A stretch of 64,000 nucleotides of DNA from Pseudomonadota bacterium (GCA_023428245.1 JAEYYX010000102.1:1-64000); one strand, 5' to 3'; positions 51,829 through 61,200 are shown, counted from the stretch's first letter. Made by a program: numbers and translations. The notes: a model not told the origin generated them from the sequence alone.

Positions 51829-53445
51829 TTAGGGCGTCGGCTCCGGCTGGGTCGACTCGGGTGTGCGACTCGTGAGCGAGGGCAAGATACAATGGCGGAC
51901 GTAGTCGCCGACGGTCTGGACGTTCTTTGCGACGCGGACTTCCTTGTCTTCCTTGTCCTTTTCGGTCACGACGCACTGCCATTCGCAGGACTCGGCCTTC
52001 GGCGGGCAAGCGGGGACTTTTGCGGTGTCCTTCGCATATTGGTCGAGGCCCGGCGCGTCGCGAGAGTCGCCGTAAGCGTAATAGTAGCCGAGGGCGCTCA
52101 AGCGCACGGGCACCGGGTTCGAAGCGCCGGCGTAGCGAGCCACGACTGCCGTCGGGTCTTCGCCCTTCACGTCGTGGAGCAAGGGGCCGTAGGAGAGCGG
52201 CTCGGACAGAGCCATCTGCTTCACCTTTCCGAGCTCTCCCATGAACTCGGGTAGATGCTTGGCTTCGCTCATCTTCAGGAGGAGTGATGCCGCGGTCCAG
52301 CGCACCTGCCAGCGTGCATTCGAGAACAGCGCGTAGAGACGAGTACTCACCTGTTCGCGGGGGAGCTCTCCGATGCGACGGGCCGCGAGGTCGCGCAGCG
52401 CGTTCGGGGCTTTTTCGTTCGAAAGGAAGTCGAGGGCGAAGGTCGCGTGGTCGGGGTTTTTTCGATCGAGATTCCCTTCGAGCGCGGCGAGCGCTGCGGC
52501 GCGCCGACTCTCGCTCTTCTCTTCGTTCTTGGCGTAGGCGATCAGATATTCAGTGACCGGCGCGCGTCCCACGGTCTTCATCGCGCCGAACACGCGGATG
52601 ATCTCTTCCTCTTGGTACGCCTCGAGCTGCTTCTCGAACTGCTTGTCGGTGACCGTGAGGCCGCTCGCCTTGTTCGCGGCGCGAACCCCTTCTTCCTTTT
52701 GCTTGGTCCACTCGGGAGAATCGACGAAGGTCGCGATCGCTACGAGACGTTTGCTTGCTTCGAGCTGGGTCGCGTCGTCGCCGAGTTCGTGGACGAGGTT
52801 TGAGACGGCAGCGACGTGCTTGAAGTCGGCGGCAAGTAGGTTTGGCAAATGGCGGGCGCCGTCGGCGCGGAGGAGCCGGAGCACCTGTTCGACGCCGTAG
52901 AGCTGAGAGGTGTCATCGAAGCGCTGCTCGAAGTCCGTCTGGCACCAGGCGACGAGCGCTTTTTCAAGCTCGGCCTTCGCCTCAGGATTTGTGATCAGCG
53001 AACCGCCATCGTGGGACAGAAGGGCAAAGGTCGCGTCTTTATAGGGAATCGACGGGTCGGTCGCGCCCTCCGAGCGCTCCTTCTTCATGCCCTCGACGAG
53101 CCGTGGCACCATGCCCACGATGACCTGCTCGCGGCGCGCGGAAGTGAGCGAAACGAGAGAGTCAAGGAGTCCAACAGCGCCGTCTTCGCCGAGCAATCCG
53201 ACAGCGCGGCCGCCGCGCGGCTTCATCGTCGCCAGCGTGAGCGCAGCCTCGACGCGCAGGTCGAGCGGGTATTTGTCGTGCGTGAGCACCGCCGTCAGCT
53301 TTTTCGGGCCGGACTTCTTCTGGGCCCAGCCGTGGATCTCGTCGTTCGAGACGCGACAGCCGCTCACGGTCCCCGTCAGGATGACCGCGGAGAAGACCAG
53401 CGCCAGGTTTCTCGTTGTCTTGTTGATCCCCCGTCGCCCTGTCAT
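51829..53445 (-). CDS. HEAT-repeat lipoprotein
   Basis: The product is 538 residues. The leader ends ILTGTVSGCRVSND (lipobox). The chain is made of HEAT/ARM-like helical pairs, for example LRVEAALTLATMKPRGG, RRAAALAALEGNLDRKN and WQVRWTAASLLLKMSEAKH. A Cys-rich insert (VPACPPKAESCEWQCVV) lies near the end. It is probably a periplasmic scaffold attached to a membrane lipid. AAGGAG lies about 12 nt upstream of the ATG. It is divergent from ftsK. Confidence 0.8.
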   Translation of the reverse strand: MTGRRGINKTTRNLALVFSAVILTGTVSGCRVSNDEIHGWAQKKSGPKKLTAVLTHDKYPLDLRVEAALTLATMKPRGGRAVGLLGEDGAVGLLDSLVSLTSARREQVIVGMVPRLVEGMKKERSEGATDPSIPYKDATFALLSHDGGSLITNPEAKAELEKALVAWCQTDFEQRFDDTSQLYGVEQVLRLLRADGARHLPNLLAADFKHVAAVSNLVHELGDDATQLEASKRLVAIATFVDSPEWTKQKEEGVRAANKASGLTVTDKQFEKQLEAYQEEEIIRVFGAMKTVGRAPVTEYLIAYAKNEEKSESRRAAALAALEGNLDRKNPDHATFALDFLSNEKAPNALRDLAARRIGELPREQVSTRLYALFSNARWQVRWTAASLLLKMSEAKHLPEFMGELGKVKQMALSEPLSYGPLLHDVKGEDPTAVVARYAGASNPVPVRLSALGYYYAYGDSRDAPGLDQYAKDTAKVPACPPKAESCEWQCVVTEKDKEDKEVRVAKNVQTVGDYVRHCILPSLTSRTPESTQPEPTP

Positions 53446-53697
53446 TCGTGCTTTCCGCTCCTTTTCGAGGAGGAGTCAGAGAGGTCCTCTCTGCCCTCAT
53501 CACTCGTCTGCCGCCCTACGGCCAAGCCAGACGATAGTACAGAATAGCGCTTCACTTGAGCGGTAAACGCGCGCCCTTTCGGGAGTGCTTCTGGGGCGCC
53601 GGCCTTGCCAGAGGAGCCGGATTGAGGGGCGTCTGACCCAGCCCGTAAGGGCAGATTCTGGACTTCGAAGGTATTCCAATGTAGGTTTTTTATCCAC
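53446..53697. promoter_or_regulatory. divergent promoter region, HEAT lipoprotein / ftsK
   Basis: These 252 bp lie between divergent starts. The last 60 bp before ftsK are AT-richer (GAAGGTATTCCAATGTAGG, then TTTTTTATCCAC), the likeliest place for the ftsK promoter. No operator was recognised. Confidence 0.35.
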
Positions 53698-56343
53698 ATG
53701 GTCTCCCGGGCTTTTGTCCCTCGCTCTCTCGAGCCTGAAGCGGGCTTGGGGTCTCGCTTTTTTGACCGGCGGCGCGAACTCCTCGCGCTCTGCTTCGGGG
53801 CGGGTTCCGCCTTCATCTTCCTCTCTCTCGCATCTTTTCAGCTGGACCCTGAAGATCCGGGCGGAGGTGGCGGCGACTGGATGGGGATTGTGGGGGCGAA
53901 CCTTGCCCGCCTGCTGGTTCTGTCGATCGGCGGGGCGGCCTGGCTCGCCCCATTCCACCTCGCTCTCCTAGGGGCGCAATTTTTCCGGAAGACCGAAACG
54001 AAAGATCTCGGCCTGCGCATCGCTGGGGACGTCATCCTGCTCCTCCTCACGGCGTCTCTGCTCCAGGTGCTCCTGCCGACTGAGCAGTGCTTCGGGGGCG
54101 CCCCCATGGGCGGCAACGTAGGACTCGTTTTCGGCGAGCTCCTTCGAGGCTTGTTCTCGACGCCCGGCTCCGTTCTCGTCGTTACGACGGCGTCACTTCT
54201 GATCGGGATCGGTCGCGCCTCCTTTTCCCTCGTGGCGGCCTACGAGCGGCTCATCGTCCTTCTGCGCGCGCTCTCGGCGGGCGTGAAGGCGCGTGTAGCT
54301 CGGCTCGTCGAAGCCTGGAGGACAGCCTCGGAGTTCCGCAAGGAACAGGAGGAGCTCTTTGAGCCGGAGCTCGGTGTGCCTGAAGAAGGCGAGGCTGAGC
54401 GCGTCTTCTTCCAGCCTGAGCTGGTTGGTCCATGGATCCCGAGTGAACGCACGGGGCACCCTCCTCTCGCTGTGGTCGAAGCTTTGCGCCGCCCGGGCGG
54501 GCCGGAGCCGGACATCGATTTTTGGTCGGATGTGCTCGATGACGAAGAGTCGCGAGGAGCCCGAGAAACGAGCCCGGAAAGCGGACCGAAGGTCAAGGGG
54601 CGCTCCTGGGAGATTCTCGACGAGGCTGAGCCGGAAGAAGGCATCGACGAAGAAGCTTCGGAAGAGGACCAAGAGCCCGGCGACGACGAAGAGGAAATCG
54701 ACGAGCAGGACGAGGAGTCCGAAGAGTCCGAAGAGTCTGAAGAGTCCGAAGAGGAAGCGGACGAGCCGAAGATCGTGGCGCGAAAAAAGGACGCAGAGCC
54801 GACCCGCCGCATTGTGCGCGAGCGGAAGACGCCGAAGTTCGAGCTTCCGAATCCGGCCCTGCTCGAGGAGCCGCCCTCCTCGGCTGCTCGCATCGATAAG
54901 AGTGTCTTCTTAGGGCACGCGGCGCGTCTGGAGGCGACCCTCGCGGACTATGGGGTGCTCGGAAAGGTCGAGGAGATCCACCCCGGTCCGACTGTCACGA
55001 CCTACGAAGTCGCGCCGAGCGCGGGCACGAAGGTGAGCAAGGTCGCGGGACTGTCGGATGATTTGGCGCTCGGCCTCTCGCGCAAGGTGCGCATTGTCGC
55101 GCCGATTCCGGGCAAGAGCCGCATCGGTTTCGAGCTTCCAAACGATCGGCGCGAGCCTGTCTATCTCAGAGACCTCATCGAGGATGCGCGCTTCGTCGAG
55201 CTTTCGAAGAAGGCGCCTTTGCCGGTCGTGCTCGGACGCGACATCGTCGGCGCGCCTTACTACGCCGATCTCGCTTCCATGCCGCACGTGATCGTGGCTG
55301 GCGCGACAGGTGCGGGTAAGAGCGTCGGCCTGAACGTGATGCTCTCGAGTCTGCTCTTCATGCGGACCCCCGAGGAGCTCCGGCTGCTCATGATCGATCC
55401 GAAGGTCGTTGAACTCGCGCCCTTTGACCGCATTCCCCATTTGCTCTTGCCAGTCGTGACGGACATGAAGCAGGCGGCAACGGCGTTGAAATGGGCCGTT
55501 GATGAGATGGAGCGGCGCTATCAGCTCTTCGCCGACGCTGGCACCAAGAACATCGGGACCTATAACCGCTACGTCGAGCGCGTGATCGCCGGAGAACTCA
55601 CGGCCAAGGGCACGCCCCCTACCGCGACCGCGGTCGCTCCCGACGGAAGTGTGGTGGACCTCCCCGGCGCTTCCGTCGGTCAGGACGGAGTGATCCCTCC
55701 CGAGCGCCTCCCCTACATCGTGATCGTCGTCGACGAGTTCGCCGACCTCATGATGCAACAGGGCAAAGAGGTTGAGGTCTCGGTCGCCCGCCTGGCTCAG
55801 AAGGCGCGCGCCGCCGGCATGCACGTCATCTTGGCCACGCAGCGTCCGAGCGTCGACGTCATCACCGGCATGATCAAGGCGAACTTCCCGACCCGTATCG
55901 CCTTCCGCGTTGCGCAAAAGGTCGACAGTCGAACCATCCTCGACGAACAGGGAGCGGAGGTCTTGCTCGGCCGCGGCGACATGCTCGTCAAGATGAACGG
56001 CGCGCCGGATACGCAGCGCGTGCAGTGCCCGTTCATCTCGGAGGAGGAGGTGAGTGCGCTCACTGACCACCTTCGGGCACAAGCTCCCCCGCAGTACCAG
56101 GACTCGATCCTGGCGAGGTCCGAGGAGACGGAGGACGGCGAGGAGGAGGAGAAGGTTGACCCCCGGTTCGAGGAGGCGGTGCTCATTGTTCGCGAATCCC
56201 AGCGCTGTTCGACGTCCTGGCTTCAGCGAAAGATGACCATAGGCTACAATCGCGCGGCCAAGATGGTCGAGATGATGGAGAAGCGAGGATTCGTTGGACC
56301 GCCCAGTGGTTCGAAGGATCGCGAAGTCCTGATTGTACCTTAG
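53698..56343 (+). CDS. ftsK: DNA translocase FtsK/SpoIIIE
   Basis: The product is 881 residues. N-terminal membrane helices (about 30-185) are followed by an acidic linker with an EESEESEESEE stretch (about 290-370). The RecA-like motor has Walker A GATGAGKS (Lys541), Walker B YIVIVVDEFADLMM (Asp679, Glu680), ILATQRPSVDVITG and RIAFRVAQKVDSRTIL. The winged-helix gamma domain ends in CSTSWLQRKMTIGYNRA, which reads KOPS-type polar sequences. It pumps chromosomal DNA at the division septum. The linker is unusually acidic but the domain order is standard. Confidence 0.97.
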   Translation: MVSRAFVPRSLEPEAGLGSRFFDRRRELLALCFGAGSAFIFLSLASFQLDPEDPGGGGGDWMGIVGANLARLLVLSIGGAAWLAPFHLALLGAQFFRKTETKDLGLRIAGDVILLLLTASLLQVLLPTEQCFGGAPMGGNVGLVFGELLRGLFSTPGSVLVVTTASLLIGIGRASFSLVAAYERLIVLLRALSAGVKARVARLVEAWRTASEFRKEQEELFEPELGVPEEGEAERVFFQPELVGPWIPSERTGHPPLAVVEALRRPGGPEPDIDFWSDVLDDEESRGARETSPESGPKVKGRSWEILDEAEPEEGIDEEASEEDQEPGDDEEEIDEQDEESEESEESEESEEEADEPKIVARKKDAEPTRRIVRERKTPKFELPNPALLEEPPSSAARIDKSVFLGHAARLEATLADYGVLGKVEEIHPGPTVTTYEVAPSAGTKVSKVAGLSDDLALGLSRKVRIVAPIPGKSRIGFELPNDRREPVYLRDLIEDARFVELSKKAPLPVVLGRDIVGAPYYADLASMPHVIVAGATGAGKSVGLNVMLSSLLFMRTPEELRLLMIDPKVVELAPFDRIPHLLLPVVTDMKQAATALKWAVDEMERRYQLFADAGTKNIGTYNRYVERVIAGELTAKGTPPTATAVAPDGSVVDLPGASVGQDGVIPPERLPYIVIVVDEFADLMMQQGKEVEVSVARLAQKARAAGMHVILATQRPSVDVITGMIKANFPTRIAFRVAQKVDSRTILDEQGAEVLLGRGDMLVKMNGAPDTQRVQCPFISEEEVSALTDHLRAQAPPQYQDSILARSEETEDGEEEEKVDPRFEEAVLIVRESQRCSTSWLQRKMTIGYNRAAKMVEMMEKRGFVGPPSGSKDREVLIVP

Positions 56344-56376
56344 GCTGAGCTACGCCTCCGTCTCCCCCGAGCCCCC

Positions 56377-58548
56377 ATGAGCTTTTCCTCAGTATCCATA
56401 CCGCCGCCGAGCCCCGAAGATCCGGAGGACGTCGTCTGGGCCCTCCAAGCGGCGAAGGCTCAGTGGACCGCCGACTCATGGCGCGATGCGGTCAAGTGGA
56501 TCGAGCGCGCCGCGGAGGCCGCAGAGGAACTCGGAAAGATCCATCGCTCTGTCGAACTCTTACAGCTCGTCGCCAAGATGACGCGCGCCGCCGAAGAGGC
56601 CACCTTGAGCGAGACGCCGATCACGCTTCCGATCATTACCTCTCGCTCCTCTCGCTCTCCATCGTTCCCTGCGCCAAAGCTCCCGCCTCTTGGCCGCGCT
56701 CGCATGCCGTCTCCCCTCGAGATCGAGGCAGAGTTCGACGAAGTTCCTGAGCTCGAGGTCGCCGAAGCGAGCATCGAGTTCGAGGAGCTCGAGGAGCTCG
56801 ATGAGGAGGACGAGCTCCTCGAGGAGGACGAGGACGAGGTCGTTCTCGAAGCGACGGACGCGACCGAGGTCGTCGAATACGATAGCCGTGTCTATCAAGA
56901 GGAGCCTTCCTCCACCCATGCGTCTCCGGACGATGAGCTTCCCAATTTCGACTCCGACGATCGGGAGACGAATCGACTTCCCCCCGCGCCCACCGACACG
57001 ATCCGAACCCAAGAGGACGCCGTCGAGACGAGCGCGAACTTCGATTTCGCCGAAGAGCGCCAGACGAGCCCTGAGCTCGAGGCAGGCCCTTGGATCGATC
57101 CTCTCTCGCCGGCCTTTGGAGACGAGGTCGATTTCGAGGACGAGGCGCCGACCTTCGTGCGTGAACATGGTTCGCGTCCGCCTCCGGCGATGCCCGCGCC
57201 GACTCCCGTGAGCTCAGGTCCGCCGCCCGAGAGTCTCGGTCCCCCAGAATCGGCTCCCATCGATATCCGCAGCGCTATCGATCGACGTGAACCCGCAGTG
57301 TTTGCGGCCGTGAACGATCCTGGTCCTCCTTCGGACGAGCCGAACGAGATCGAGCGAGAGCTCGGCCTGGACTTGAGCCTTCGCCTCTATCCACAGATCT
57401 CGAGCACTCCCTCCGCTGGCCCGACCAGCAAGGACCCTGACAGTTTTGCTGCGAGTCCCGCGGGCGAGCCCGAGCCCATTCCTACAGCGCCGCCGGACGT
57501 CCGCTCCTCGGCGCCGCCTTTCGAACCTTTCCCGACGGCGCCGTCTGCGAGCTTGCCTCCCACGCGCCCGATCGAGCCCCCCTCGAAGCCTTTCCATGCG
57601 CCCCCGCCCGATTCGATGCGGGAGCCCGAGCTTCACTTCGAGAACTACGACTATCCCGACGAAGCGGAGGGTCCTTCAGGGGCCGTGAATAGCGCGCCTC
57701 CCGCGCGCCCGATCGAGATGCCCCCGCCGACGAGTCGTCGTTCGACGAGCCCTTCGCACGCGAGCGAACCGGCGGATTCGCTTTTCCCGGTCGGTCTGAC
57801 TGACACGACCATCGACGGGATCCACCTTCTCGAGGTTCCGGGCCTCGGCGAGTTCTCGAAGGACGCGCTCACAATGCTCCTCACGACGGCGCGCAAGGTG
57901 AAGCTCAGCCCTGGCGAAGAGGTGAACTCCTTCGCGGCGGCTCTCGTGACCCGCGGTACCGTTCACCTCATGCCAACCATCGCCGACGCGAGTTGCGCAG
58001 CGGTTCGCAAAGGTGGGGTCATCTTCACGCAGGGGTCCCTCGAAGCGGGCATCGATCTGCGGGTGGTCGGCTTCGATCTCGGGACACGCGTTGTGGTTTT
58101 CGATCGCGAACCTTTCAATCAGGCCCTCGCCATGTGCCCCTGGGTCGCTGAGGAGCTCTCCGCCGCGGCTGATAACTATCAGGCTCTTGCGGGCGCAGTC
58201 ATGGGACCGCTCGGTGAGTCTTTCGACGAGATGTTCCGGAGCATGGTCCTCGACAAGCTCGCCGTGAAACATGTTCGGAGCGGCGAGACCATCGTCCATG
58301 CGGGCAAGCCCCTCGATGGCATCTACGTGGTCGGAGCCGGCTCCCTGATCGCCGAGCTTTCCTCCGGCGAGACCCGCGAGCTTGGACCGGGGGACTTCGC
58401 CTTTGCCGACACTCTCCTCTCCGCGAGCCCCGCGCCGGGGACCGTGCGAGCTCGGGAAAACTCCCTCGTTCTGTACGCGGGCCGCATGGTCGCGCAGGAA
58501 CTGTTCGCAACCTGTCCTCCGTTTATCGAACTTCTCGCGTCCGCTTGA
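56377..58548 (+). CDS. protein with long acidic/Pro-rich region and two cNMP-binding-fold domains
   Basis: The product is 723 residues. Residues about 20-75 form TPR-like helices (VVWALQAAKAQWTADSWRDA). A long, disordered Glu-, Pro- and Ser-rich region follows to about 480. Two tandem cyclic-nucleotide-binding-like domains lie at about 484-600 (LLEVPGLGEFSKDALTML) and 610-723 (LAVKHVRSGETIVHAGKPLD with GIYVVGAGSLIAEL). The usual phosphate-binding cassette with Glu and Arg is not conserved (GDFAFADTLLSASPAPG), so nucleotide binding is doubtful. It lies 33 bp after ftsK and may be co-transcribed. Confidence 0.75.
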   Translation: MSFSSVSIPPPSPEDPEDVVWALQAAKAQWTADSWRDAVKWIERAAEAAEELGKIHRSVELLQLVAKMTRAAEEATLSETPITLPIITSRSSRSPSFPAPKLPPLGRARMPSPLEIEAEFDEVPELEVAEASIEFEELEELDEEDELLEEDEDEVVLEATDATEVVEYDSRVYQEEPSSTHASPDDELPNFDSDDRETNRLPPAPTDTIRTQEDAVETSANFDFAEERQTSPELEAGPWIDPLSPAFGDEVDFEDEAPTFVREHGSRPPPAMPAPTPVSSGPPPESLGPPESAPIDIRSAIDRREPAVFAAVNDPGPPSDEPNEIERELGLDLSLRLYPQISSTPSAGPTSKDPDSFAASPAGEPEPIPTAPPDVRSSAPPFEPFPTAPSASLPPTRPIEPPSKPFHAPPPDSMREPELHFENYDYPDEAEGPSGAVNSAPPARPIEMPPPTSRRSTSPSHASEPADSLFPVGLTDTTIDGIHLLEVPGLGEFSKDALTMLLTTARKVKLSPGEEVNSFAAALVTRGTVHLMPTIADASCAAVRKGGVIFTQGSLEAGIDLRVVGFDLGTRVVVFDREPFNQALAMCPWVAEELSAAADNYQALAGAVMGPLGESFDEMFRSMVLDKLAVKHVRSGETIVHAGKPLDGIYVVGAGSLIAELSSGETRELGPGDFAFADTLLSASPAPGTVRARENSLVLYAGRMVAQELFATCPPFIELLASA

Positions 58549-58612
58549 GCCGGTCGCCTGCTTCCGGTAGCGCCAGGCGTCGAATCCGCGAAAGCGGGCT
58601 CCTGACTACTCC

Positions 58613-59530
58613 ATGCTGACCTTCGATCGTCGTCCGACGTGGCTGCGCCTCTTGTTCAGTCTTCGCGGCAGTGCGCTCGTCCGCATTCGCTATCGCCTGC
58701 TTTTCGTTGTCGTCGTGAGCCTGATCGTGACGGTGATCGAAGAATACTTCGAGTACCGCTTCAGCGTTCCCGTCGGCATCATGTCCCTGCTCGGCGTCGC
58801 GCTCGGAATCTTTCTCGGTTTCCGCACTAGCGCGAGCTACGACCGCTTTTGGGAAGGGCGGAGGCTCTGGGGACGGCTCGTGAACGAGAGTCGCTCCTTC
58901 GCGCGCCACACGCTCGTCTTCCTCTCGGGTGCATCCTTGGAGAAGCGCCGCGAGCTCATCTACCGCCAGATCGCTTTCGTGCACGCGCTTCGCATGCAGC
59001 TCCGGGACCAGTTCGACCTAGCGAAGCTCGCGCCTTACCTTTCCGAGGAAGCCCTCGAGGCCGCCGGGTGCTCGAGGAACCCGGCGAATCAAATTGTGCT
59101 CGACCTCGGGCGAGCGCTCCAGAAGGAGGCGGGGCCAGGCGGGTTCGGCGAGTACGCCTTCGTCGAGGCCATGCGCTATTGTCGAGAGCTCACGGACATT
59201 CAAGGTGGCTGTGAGCGGATCAAGAGCACGCCCATTCCCCATTCGTACACCATGCTCATCCACCAGGTGGTGGCGATGTACGTCTTCATCTTGCCCTTCG
59301 GCGTGATCGACGCGCTCCATCTCCTGACGCCGGTCGCCGTTTTCGTCATCGCCTTTACCTTCCTCGGCCTGGACGCGGTGGGCGACGAGATCGAGGATCC
59401 GTTCGGCGAAGACGAGAACGATCTCCCCCTTGACGCGATCTCGCGCACGATCGAGATGAACCTCTGCGAGATGCTAGGAGACGAAAATGTCCCGGAGCCG
59501 CTCAGTCCGACCCGCGGTGTCTTGACGTGA
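58613..59530 (+). CDS. bestrophin-family anion channel-like protein
   Basis: The product is 305 residues. RLLFVVVVSLIVTVIEEYF, then the signature LLGVALGIFLGFRTSASYDRF, with WEGRRLWGRLVNESRSFAR. IPHSYTMLIHQVVAMYVFIL and AFTFLGLDAVGDEIEDPFG with DENDLPLDAI complete the family. Bacterial members form pentameric channels, and the C-terminal acidic motif is the calcium/neck region. Length and start are normal. Confidence 0.92.
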   Translation: MLTFDRRPTWLRLLFSLRGSALVRIRYRLLFVVVVSLIVTVIEEYFEYRFSVPVGIMSLLGVALGIFLGFRTSASYDRFWEGRRLWGRLVNESRSFARHTLVFLSGASLEKRRELIYRQIAFVHALRMQLRDQFDLAKLAPYLSEEALEAAGCSRNPANQIVLDLGRALQKEAGPGGFGEYAFVEAMRYCRELTDIQGGCERIKSTPIPHSYTMLIHQVVAMYVFILPFGVIDALHLLTPVAVFVIAFTFLGLDAVGDEIEDPFGEDENDLPLDAISRTIEMNLCEMLGDENVPEPLSPTRGVLT

Positions 59531-59621
59531 AGCCGAGCGGTTCCTCGCTCCGCGTCATTCAGACGTGCTTCACGAGTTGACGTGCTCTTGCGTTCGATTA
59601 CTGTACAAGAGCGCAGTATCC

Positions 59622-60080
59622 ATGGTCCAGCCGCTCCTTTTTCCCGCCGCCGTGCCCGAATCCGTTCGTCGTCTCATCGAGCTCTTCGAGAAACGCTCCG
59701 AGGAATTGCGCTTTCCGGGCGTCGATTTCGCGCGCCTTGCTGAAGCCGTCCATGACATCCAAGCCGATCTCGCCGAGCAGGAACGCGCCCAGGCGGCGCT
59801 GACGAAAGCCGGAGAAGAGGTGGCTCGTCGCCAAAGGGAGCTCCTCGCGCTCTCGAAGCAAGCCCACGCCTACGCGACGATTTTCGCCCAAGGCGAGCCT
59901 GAGCTCTTGGCCGAGCTCTCGGCCATGTCGATCGGGGAGAGTGAGCGCCCCGCGCGCAAGTCGCGCCAGCGCTCTGGAAGCGAGGACCCTGCCAAGAGCG
60001 GCGGATTCATCGAGCCCACGACGGCGAATCCGCCCGAGGTTGCTGAGAGCGCGCCTGCCGTCGACGACGCAGCGGAGTGA
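59622..60080 (+). CDS. small coiled-coil protein, unknown
   Basis: The product is 152 residues from ATG 59622 (MVQPLLFPAAVPESVRRL); an upstream GTG at 59565 is less likely. Amphipathic helices and a coiled coil occupy about 15-95 (AVHDIQADLAEQERAQAALT and AGEEVARRQRELLALSKQAH). The tail is Lys/Arg- then Glu/Ala-rich and disordered. No catalytic motif or signal peptide is seen. Many Myxococcota genomes carry such short cytoplasmic proteins with unknown roles. Confidence 0.55.
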   Translation: MVQPLLFPAAVPESVRRLIELFEKRSEELRFPGVDFARLAEAVHDIQADLAEQERAQAALTKAGEEVARRQRELLALSKQAHAYATIFAQGEPELLAELSAMSIGESERPARKSRQRSGSEDPAKSGGFIEPTTANPPEVAESAPAVDDAAE

Positions 60081-60157
60081 CATTTCGGCTCCGAGGCGAG
60101 CGGCAAGAGCGGCCCTCCGAATCCCCGCGCGGAGCCGTCATCGAGCGCGCCCCGCGC

Positions 60158-60186
60158 GAAGGATGCGAGCCTTCTGGCGTTTTTGT
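60158..60186 (+). terminator. possible terminator between convergent genes
   Basis: GAAGG-atgcgag-CCTTC followed, 5 nt later, by a run of six T. The stem is short (5 bp), so this is a weak call for the end of the coiled-coil protein gene. Confidence 0.35.
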
Positions 60187-60234
60187 GGCGCCTGACCAGG
60201 ACCTGAGCGGCGCGCCGGCACGACCATCCTTAGG

Positions 60235-60702
60235 TCAGGCCAAGATCTCACTCTCCAGGCGCTGGTAGCTATCCTCCATGCCATGTTCCATGCCGCTCTC
60301 GAGCATCATGCGACGCGACTCGGAGTTCGGCACGGTCATCATCATCTTGAGCAGGGTCCCTGTGCCATCGGGCTCGAAGGTCGTCACGACGTGGTTATCG
60401 GGGGTAGGGTCGGGGAGGTGCATGCGCTCGACGTGTTCGATGCGTGAGTGGGGGGTGAGGGATATGTACTCTCCGCTGAGGTAGAAGCCGTGCCCGTCGC
60501 CATTGCTCCACTCGAAACGGATCTTGCCGCCGGGTCTGGGGTCGTTGATACAGACCGGCATGGTCCAGCCGGGCGGGCCGAGCATCCAGCGCTGGATGAA
60601 GTCAGCTTCGACGTGGGCGCGGTAGACGGCCTCGGGGGGCGCGCGGAACCGCCGCGTGACGAGGACCTGGTTTTCTCCGATTGTGGTGAGTTCGAGCTTC
60701 AT
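60235..60702 (-). CDS. SRPBCC (AHSA1-type) domain protein
   Basis: The product is 155 residues. It begins LELTTIGENQVLVTRRFRAP, then VYRAHVEADFIQRWMLGPPGW. IRFEWSNGDGHGFYLSGEY and the C-terminal MESGMEHGMEDSYQRLESEIL-like helix (here MLESGMEHGMEDSYQRL) are typical of the AHSA1/START-like fold. These proteins are often encoded next to an ArsR regulator, as here, and bind small hydrophobic ligands. Its 5' end overlaps the ArsR gene by 101 bp in another frame. Confidence 0.9.
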   Translation of the reverse strand: MKLELTTIGENQVLVTRRFRAPPEAVYRAHVEADFIQRWMLGPPGWTMPVCINDPRPGGKIRFEWSNGDGHGFYLSGEYISLTPHSRIEHVERMHLPDPTPDNHVVTTFEPDGTGTLLKMMMTVPNSESRRMMLESGMEHGMEDSYQRLESEILA

Positions 60703-61072
60703 CAGTCTGCCTTTCTTCTTGTGGGCCTTCGTGTGAGGGATCGGGAGAACAAAGTTCTTCTAAGAGCGTGTCGAGGCGCGCGTAGTTCGTCTCGAGCGCG
60801 ACGCGGAGCGCGCTGAGCCAAGTCTCGATTTCGTTCACGCGTTCGGCCTCCAGCCGAAAGATCCGTTTCGTGCCTTCGGCGCGTCGGCGGATCAGGTTGG
60901 CCTCTTCGAGAACGCGGAGGTGATGCGAAATGGCGGGTTGTGAGAGGGCGAAGGGGCGCCCAAGCTCACTCGCCATCCGTTCGCCGCGAGTGAGTTCGAG
61001 CACGATCGCTCGCCGGGTCGGATCGGCGAGAGCAGCGAAGGCAGCGTCCAAATCGGAAGCGGGGGGCAGCAT
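60602..61072 (-). CDS. ArsR-family winged-helix repressor
   Basis: The product is 156 residues. FAALADPTRRAIVLELTRGE, PFALSQPAISHHLRVLEEA and LIRRRAEGTKRIFRLEAERV are the ArsR core. There are no metal-binding Cys (CxC) near helix 5, which fits the metal-independent class that pairs with SRPBCC proteins. The last 33 codons run in a second frame over the SRPBCC start and are Arg/Pro-rich, so the natural C-terminus near residue 115 may have lost its stop. It probably autoregulates the pair. Confidence 0.88.
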   Translation of the reverse strand: MLPPASDLDAAFAALADPTRRAIVLELTRGERMASELGRPFALSQPAISHHLRVLEEANLIRRRAEGTKRIFRLEAERVNEIETWLSALRVALETNYARLDTLLEELCSPDPSHEGPQEERQTDEARTHHNRRKPGPRHAAVPRAPRGRLPRPRRS

Positions 61073-61134
61073 GGGATGGACTCAAGGGCGACGAGGAAGA
61101 GCAGCTGGGCGAGCCGGAGCGGCCGGGCGATCCG

Positions 61135-61168
61135 GAACGGCCGCTTCGGAACGGCCGCTTCGGAACGG
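61135..61168. repeat. short tandem repeat upstream of the ArsR gene
   Basis: GAACGGCCGCTTCG occurs twice in tandem (61135-61148, 61149-61162) and a third copy begins (GAACGG). It lies 63 bp upstream of the ArsR start, within the probable promoter region. Confidence 0.6.
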
Positions 61169-61177
61169 CTCTGGAAG

Positions 61178-61200
61178 TTCAAATATGGTTTATATTGAGG
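61178..61200. promoter_or_regulatory. candidate ArsR operator
   Basis: TTCAAATATGGTTTATATTGAGG is an AT-rich imperfect dyad (CAAATAT and ATATTG arms) about 105 bp upstream of the ArsR gene. ArsR-type operators often contain CAAATA/TATTTG-like arms. The region around it is GC-rich, so the patch stands out. Written motif length exceeds 20, so its key arms are CAAATAT at 61180-61186 and ATATTG at 61192-61197. Confidence 0.4.
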
